Assembly: GCA_015488555.1 (NCBI GenBank) | Contig: WFNO01000026.1 | Span: 1-38,679 of the forward strand | Source of the DNA: Gammaproteobacteria bacterium | GTDB lineage: Bacteria > Pseudomonadota > Gammaproteobacteria > SZUA-140 | DNA length: 38,679 nucleotides | Reading direction: 5' to 3' | Shown: positions 34,033-38,679 of the stretch, one piece after another | Numbering within the stretch: position 1 is the first letter of the stretch | How the letters are laid out: every line of letters starts with the position of its first letter | Notes under the pieces: model-generated | What the model saw: the letters and a program-made list of their open reading frames with translations, nothing else | Databases searched by the model: none | What the model was told of the DNA's origin: nothing | Program-made: the position numbers and the translations under genes

Positions 34033-37000
34033 TCAGGTCTTGCACAGGGATTCAGAATCCGGCGATTGCGGCCGCCCGCGCTGCCACAGGTAATAGATCA
34101 GCGGGATCACGAACAGCGTCAGGGTGGTGGAGGCGAAGGTGCCGAAGGCCATGGAGACCCCCAGGCCGCCGAACACCGGATCGGCGATCATGATGGAAGT
34201 GCCGGCGATCACCGCCAGGGCGGTGAGCAGGATGGGGCGCGTGCGTACCGCACCGGCTTCCAGCACCGCGTCTTCCAGGCTGGCACCGCGGGCCCGGTGT
34301 TCGAGGATGAAATCGATGAGCAGCACCGAATTGCGCACAACGATGCCGGCCAGGGCGATCATGCCGATCATGGAGGTGGCGGTGAAGGGCTGGCCGGTGA
34401 TGAGGTGCCCGGGAAAGATGCCGATCATGGTCAGAGGGATGGCCCCCATGACCACGATGGGCAGGACGAAGCTGCGGTAGTAGGCCACCAGCAGCAGGTA
34501 GATGAGGACGATGGCCACCATGAAGGCGGCGCCCAGGTCGCGGAACACGTCCAGCGTGAGGCGCATCTCCCCGTCCCACAGCAATTGATAGTCGAAGGTG
34601 GGATCCGGGACGGGATCCCGGAATCCCAGGCCGCCGGTGCGCAGGCGCACGCCGGGCAACAATTCGCTGCCGTCCAGGCGCCGATCCAGGTCCAGCAGGG
34701 GGTAGACTTGGGAGCCGGTGGCCGGCTCGCCGCTCACGTAGACCACGGGGAAACCGTCCTTGGTGTAGATGGGACGCGGTGCGGGTACCTCTTCCACCTT
34801 GGCGATGGCCGCCACCGGGATGCGCCGGCCATCGGCGGCGGTGACGAACAGGCGGTCCAGGTCGCGGGGGGCGATGCGGAAGCGCCGCGGCAGTTGCACC
34901 TGGATGGTCACCGGGTGCCGCTCCTGTTCCGCGTGCAGTTTGCCGATGGGGAAGCCGGCCACGAAGTCCCGCAGCAGGGTGGCCACGGCCTCCGTGTCCA
35001 CCCCGGCCGCGGCCGCCTTCTCCTTGTCCACGGTGACCCGATACTGGATCTGTTGCGCGTCCACCGAGTCGTCGATGTCCACCAGGTCCCAGGTGTCTTC
35101 GAAGGCTGCGCGTACCTCACCGGCCAGGCGCCGGGCGGTTTCGTAGTCGGGACCGTAGATTTCCGCCAGCAAGGTGGCGCGCACCGGCGGTCCTGGGGGA
35201 TCTTCCACCAGCTTGATGTTGGCGCTGGGATGGCGCTCGGCCACCGGGCGCAGCCAGTCGCGCAGTTGCAATACGATCTCTTCCGATTGGATGCGGCGCT
35301 CGCGCTTGTCCACCAGATTCACGCGGATCTCGGCCACGTGCGGGCCTTGTTTGACGGTGGCGCCGCGCAGCATGCCGTTGAAGTCCACCGGGCCCGCCAT
35401 GCCCACATAGGTCTCGTAATCGGTGACCATGGGATGGCGGCGCAGCACGTCGCCGATCTCGCGGGCCACGGCGTCCGTGATTTCCAGGGGGGTGCCCTCG
35501 GGCATGTCCAGGGTGATGTTGAAGGTGTTCTTGTTGCCTTTGGGCAGCATCTTCAATTCCACGGTGCCGGGCGTGAGGGGACCGCCCACGCCTTCGGGCC
35601 GCAGGAACTGCCAGGCAGGCTGCCAGAGCACCACCAGGAACAGGAGCCCCACCACGGCCCAGAAGATCCATTGCACCGCGCGGCGTTCCAGCAGGGGTCG
35701 GGCCAGACGGGTGTAGAGCCGGTGCAGCCAGTCCTTGGGGGTCTCGCCCTCTTCTTCCAGGGTGGGGCCGGGCATGCGGCAGGGCAGCCAGCGCTGGGCG
35801 AGCCAGGGCGTGAACATGTAGGCGATCACCAGGGAGGCGAGCATGGCCACCGGAGTGTTGAAGGGGATGGGCCCCATGTAGGGTCCCATCATGCCGGTGA
35901 CGAAGGCCATGGGAATGAAGGCCAGGATGACGGCGAAGGTGGCAATGATGGTGGGGCGGCCGGTCTCGTTGGTGGCACGGATGATGGCGGCGGCCTTGTC
36001 CTTGAGCGTAGCGGCGCCCTTTTCCAGGTGGCGGTGGATGTTCTCCACCACCACGATGGCGTCGTCTACCAGCAAGCCCAGGGCCAGGATGAGGGCGAAC
36101 AGGGTGATGCGATTGATGGTCTGCCCGGCGACGAAGCCGATGGCCAGGACGATGAACAGGATGAGGGGAATGTTGAGGGTGACGATGGCGGCCTCACGCC
36201 AGCCCAGGAACAGCAGCAGGATGAGCACCACGGAGACGATGGCGATGACGAGATGCTCGATGAGCAGATTGACGGCGGCGTCGGCGCGCTCGCCGGAGTC
36301 GCGGCTCACTGTGACGCGCACGTCGTCGGGGATGAAGTCGCCTTTCAGGGTCTCCAGTTTGTCCAGCACGCGCTGGCTCACCACCACGGCGTTGGTGCCG
36401 CGTTTCTTGGCCAGGGTGAGGGTGACGGCCACCTGTTCCGGTTCACCGGCGGGCGCCGGCCGGCCTGCCTCCGCTTCCCGCGCGGCTCCGGGTCCGAAGC
36501 CGATGCGGTGCACGCGTTCGATCTCGCCGCCGTCGTCGCGGATCTCGGCCACGTCGCGCAGGTAGATGGGCCGCTCGCCCGCGACCGTGACGACGATGCG
36601 ACCCACTTCCTCGGCATTGCGCAAGGCGCCGTCGAGGCGGATGAGCTTCACCTGGTTGTCGTCCACGGCGCTGCCCACCGGGACCTCGAAATTGGCGGCC
36701 CGCAGGCTGCGATAGAGCTGGCCCAGGGGGATGCCGTAGCTGGCCAGGCGTTCCGGGTCGATGTCGATGGTGATGCGCCGGTCGCGCCCGCCGATGACGT
36801 CTACCACGGACACCCCCGGCAGCGGGCTGAGCTGCTCCTTGACGCGGTCCACCAGGCGTTTCAGTTCCAGGTCGCTGTGGTGGTCGCTGGAAAAGGTGAG
36901 GGTGAGGATGGGCACGTCGTCCACGTCCGTGGGTTTCACCAGGGGTTGGCTGGCCCCCGGCGGGATGCGGTCCAGGTTGTGCATTAGGCGGTCGTAGAGC

Positions 37001-37341
37001 TTGACCAGGCTGGCCTCCTTGTCCTCGCCCACCTCGAACTGCACGGTGACCATGCCCAGCGAGTCGCTGGCCAGGCCATAGGTGTGGTCCACCCCGGTCA
37101 TCTCCTGCAATACCCTCTCCAGGGGGCGTACCACCAGGTTGAGCACCTCCTCCGGTGTGGCGCCCGGCATGCGCACGAAGACATTGGCCGCCGGTACGTC
37201 GATCTGGGGATTCTCCTCGCGCGGAGTGACGAACAGGGCCACCAGGCCGAACAGGGAGATGAGCAGGCAGGCGGTGGGGGTGATGTAGGAATGCATGGCT
37301 GCCCGGCCCAGCCGGCCGGCGATGTTGAGGCGCGTGCTCAT
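34033..37341 (-). CDS. RND (HAE1-like) efflux transporter permease
   Basis: ANVFVRMPGATPEEVLNLVVRPLERVL; TM4 proton-relay GLLVDDAIVVVENIHRHLE; GIVVRNSVLLIDFI; 1102 aa. Confidence 0.95.
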   Translation of the reverse strand: MSTRLNIAGRLGRAAMHSYITPTACLLISLFGLVALFVTPREENPQIDVPAANVFVRMPGATPEEVLNLVVRPLERVLQEMTGVDHTYGLASDSLGMVTVQFEVGEDKEASLVKLYDRLMHNLDRIPPGASQPLVKPTDVDDVPILTLTFSSDHHSDLELKRLVDRVKEQLSPLPGVSVVDVIGGRDRRITIDIDPERLASYGIPLGQLYRSLRAANFEVPVGSAVDDNQVKLIRLDGALRNAEEVGRIVVTVAGERPIYLRDVAEIRDDGGEIERVHRIGFGPGAAREAEAGRPAPAGEPEQVAVTLTLAKKRGTNAVVVSQRVLDKLETLKGDFIPDDVRVTVSRDSGERADAAVNLLIEHLVIAIVSVVLILLLFLGWREAAIVTLNIPLILFIVLAIGFVAGQTINRITLFALILALGLLVDDAIVVVENIHRHLEKGAATLKDKAAAIIRATNETGRPTIIATFAVILAFIPMAFVTGMMGPYMGPIPFNTPVAMLASLVIAYMFTPWLAQRWLPCRMPGPTLEEEGETPKDWLHRLYTRLARPLLERRAVQWIFWAVVGLLFLVVLWQPAWQFLRPEGVGGPLTPGTVELKMLPKGNKNTFNITLDMPEGTPLEITDAVAREIGDVLRRHPMVTDYETYVGMAGPVDFNGMLRGATVKQGPHVAEIRVNLVDKRERRIQSEEIVLQLRDWLRPVAERHPSANIKLVEDPPGPPVRATLLAEIYGPDYETARRLAGEVRAAFEDTWDLVDIDDSVDAQQIQYRVTVDKEKAAAAGVDTEAVATLLRDFVAGFPIGKLHAEQERHPVTIQVQLPRRFRIAPRDLDRLFVTAADGRRIPVAAIAKVEEVPAPRPIYTKDGFPVVYVSGEPATGSQVYPLLDLDRRLDGSELLPGVRLRTGGLGFRDPVPDPTFDYQLLWDGEMRLTLDVFRDLGAAFMVAIVLIYLLLVAYYRSFVLPIVVMGAIPLTMIGIFPGHLITGQPFTATSMIGMIALAGIVVRNSVLLIDFILEHRARGASLEDAVLEAGAVRTRPILLTALAVIAGTSIMIADPVFGGLGVSMAFGTFASTTLTLFVIPLIYYLWQRGRPQSPDSESLCKT

Positions 37342-38477
37342 GCCGGACCTTCCCGCCCTTCGCTCAGGGACCCGCTGCCGGAATCACGCTCGGACCCGTC
37401 GGCGGCGACGATACGGTCACCCGTGTGCACCGGGGTCGCGGCGCGCAGGACGATGCGTTCTACGCCGCGCAGTCCGGCGAGGATCTCCACGCGCCCGTCC
37501 ATGCGGCGGCCGACACGCAGCATGCGGAAATGGGCCACTCCCTGTTCGTCCACCACATAGACCCCGGGCAGATCGGCGCGCCGGACGAGGGCCTCTTCGG
37601 GGATGAGGATGCCCCACTTGCTGCCGATGAGAAACTCGGCGCGGGCAAACATGCCGATGCGGGCTTGGCCGGTCTCTTCCAGGGTGGCTTTCACCAGATA
37701 ACTGTGGGTGGCGGGGTCTCCGGCCGGCACCACCTGGGTGACGGTGCCGATGGTCTTCAGGCGCGCCGCATCCACCGTCACCACCAGGCGGTCGCCCACT
37801 TGCACGTGAGAGACGTGGTCCTCGCGGATGAAGGTCTTGAGGACGATGTTGTCCGGGTTCTCGATCACCAGGATGGCCGCGCCCGGGGTGGCGATGTCCC
37901 CGGTCTGCTTGCGCTTCTCCACCACCACCCCGTCCACCGGAGAGCGGATCTCGGCATACTGGAGTTGCACCTCCACGCGACGCAGATTGGCCTGGGCCAC
38001 GCGCAGTTCTTCACGGGCCACCTGCAGGGCCAGCTCGGCCTTCTGAAAGCGGCTGGCGGGGATCAGTTTCTGTTCGTAGAGCCTCTTGTAGCGGCGGAAG
38101 TCCACCTCGATCTCGTTGACCCGTGCCTGGGCCTGGGCGAGGCGGGCGCGTGCTTCGGAGAGACGGGCCTCGATCTCGGTGGGATCGATGGTGAGCAGCA
38201 GGTCGCCTTTCTTCACCGTGCTGCCCTCGCGCACCCGCAGTTCGCGGATGAAGCCCATGAGGCGGGAGGCGATTTCCACGCGGTCGTCGGCGATGAGGGT
38301 GCCGGTGGTGCTGTAGGTTTCCGGGATCTCCTCCACGGTCACTTGCAACAGTTCGGCCGCCACCTCCTCGCCATCCTGTTCCACGGGTTGGATTTCCTCC
38401 CGCGCACAGGCCGCCAGCAGGGCCGCCGGCAGGAGGACCCACATGGTCTTGCGGAAGGTTGCAGGGGAAAGTTTCAT
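37338..38477 (-). CDS. RND efflux periplasmic adaptor (HlyD/AcrA-type MFP) lipoprotein
   Basis: Lipobox LLAAC; GTLIADDRVEIASRLMGFIRELRVREGSTVKKGDLL; coiled-coil hairpin; 4-bp overlap with RND start. Confidence 0.94.
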   Translation of the reverse strand: MKLSPATFRKTMWVLLPAALLAACAREEIQPVEQDGEEVAAELLQVTVEEIPETYSTTGTLIADDRVEIASRLMGFIRELRVREGSTVKKGDLLLTIDPTEIEARLSEARARLAQAQARVNEIEVDFRRYKRLYEQKLIPASRFQKAELALQVAREELRVAQANLRRVEVQLQYAEIRSPVDGVVVEKRKQTGDIATPGAAILVIENPDNIVLKTFIREDHVSHVQVGDRLVVTVDAARLKTIGTVTQVVPAGDPATHSYLVKATLEETGQARIGMFARAEFLIGSKWGILIPEEALVRRADLPGVYVVDEQGVAHFRMLRVGRRMDGRVEILAGLRGVERIVLRAATPVHTGDRIVAADGSERDSGSGSLSEGREGPA

Positions 38478-38677
38478 GGGTGTGTCTCCTTCTGTGGCTG
38501 CGGGCTGCGGCGAGGGGTGTCGGGACAGTAGACGGCCTTGAGGGCCTCGATGATGCGCAGATAGGCGGGATCGGCCACCTGATAATAGATGTGCTGGCTG
38601 CGGCGCTCGCATTGCAGGATGCCCAGCATGCGCAATTTGGCCAGATGCTGGGAGAGGTTGGATTGCGGCGCCCCGGT
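38474..38677 (-). CDS. ArsR/SmtB-family regulator, N-terminus beyond the window (partial)
   Basis: My translation: TGAPQSNLSQHLAKLRMLGILQCERRSQHIYYQVADPAYLRIIEALKAVYCPDTPRRSPQPQKETHP*; recognition helix SNLSQHLAKLR, wing, C-terminal VYC; ATGA overlap with the MFP start. Confidence 0.88.
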   Translation of the reverse strand, partial: TGAPQSNLSQHLAKLRMLGILQCERRSQHIYYQVADPAYLRIIEALKAVYCPDTPRRSPQPQKETHP

Positions 38678-38679
38678 GC

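Noticed and set aside
33970-36987. 1005-aa plus-strand ORF antisense to the RND permease
   Set aside because: His/Gly/Gln-rich shadow ORF typical of high-GC antisense frames; the minus-strand RND protein has clear conserved motifs.
1-38679. CRISPR arrays, toxin-antitoxin pairs, prophage, IS elements, defence islands
   Set aside because: None seen; short tandem repeats lack spacer-repeat structure, and all larger genes are housekeeping, envelope, signalling or transport types.

Overview
High-GC (~65%) gammaproteobacterial-type chromosomal segment. Gene order suggests a Chromatiales-like organism, but taxonomy cannot be settled from this window. About 30 protein genes are supported. In order they are: a LysM protein; def-fmt-rsmB; DUF4390-NtrY-NtrX-TrkA-TrkH; a methyltransferase; a PAS/GGDEF/EAL protein; a secreted protein plus a PreP-like M16 protease; an HDOD protein; a LysM/L,D-transpeptidase/SPOR protein facing an OprI/Lpp-like lipoprotein; msrB; mlaA; cmoB; srkA; fpr <> oxyR; a secreted pentapeptide-repeat protein; a TraB/PrgY-family membrane protein; a PilZ protein; and a minus-strand operon ArsR-MFP-RND-DUF2892-TauE/SafE truncated at the right edge. 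I saw no rRNA, tRNA, CRISPR array, transposase or prophage. The most interesting signals are: (1) a predicted reactive-sulfur (BigR/YgaV-like) operon that contains an RND pump; (2) an NtrX-like regulator lacking the GAFTGA loop, the Walker B Asp and one arginine finger; (3) the L,D-transpeptidase/OprI convergent pair; (4) a Cys-bracketed secreted pentapeptide-repeat protein; (5) a candidate FliA (sigma28) promoter in front of the PilZ gene; and (6) several short intergenic tandem repeats, one carrying an in-frame stop in every unit. All family calls are by eye from motifs; no searches were run.
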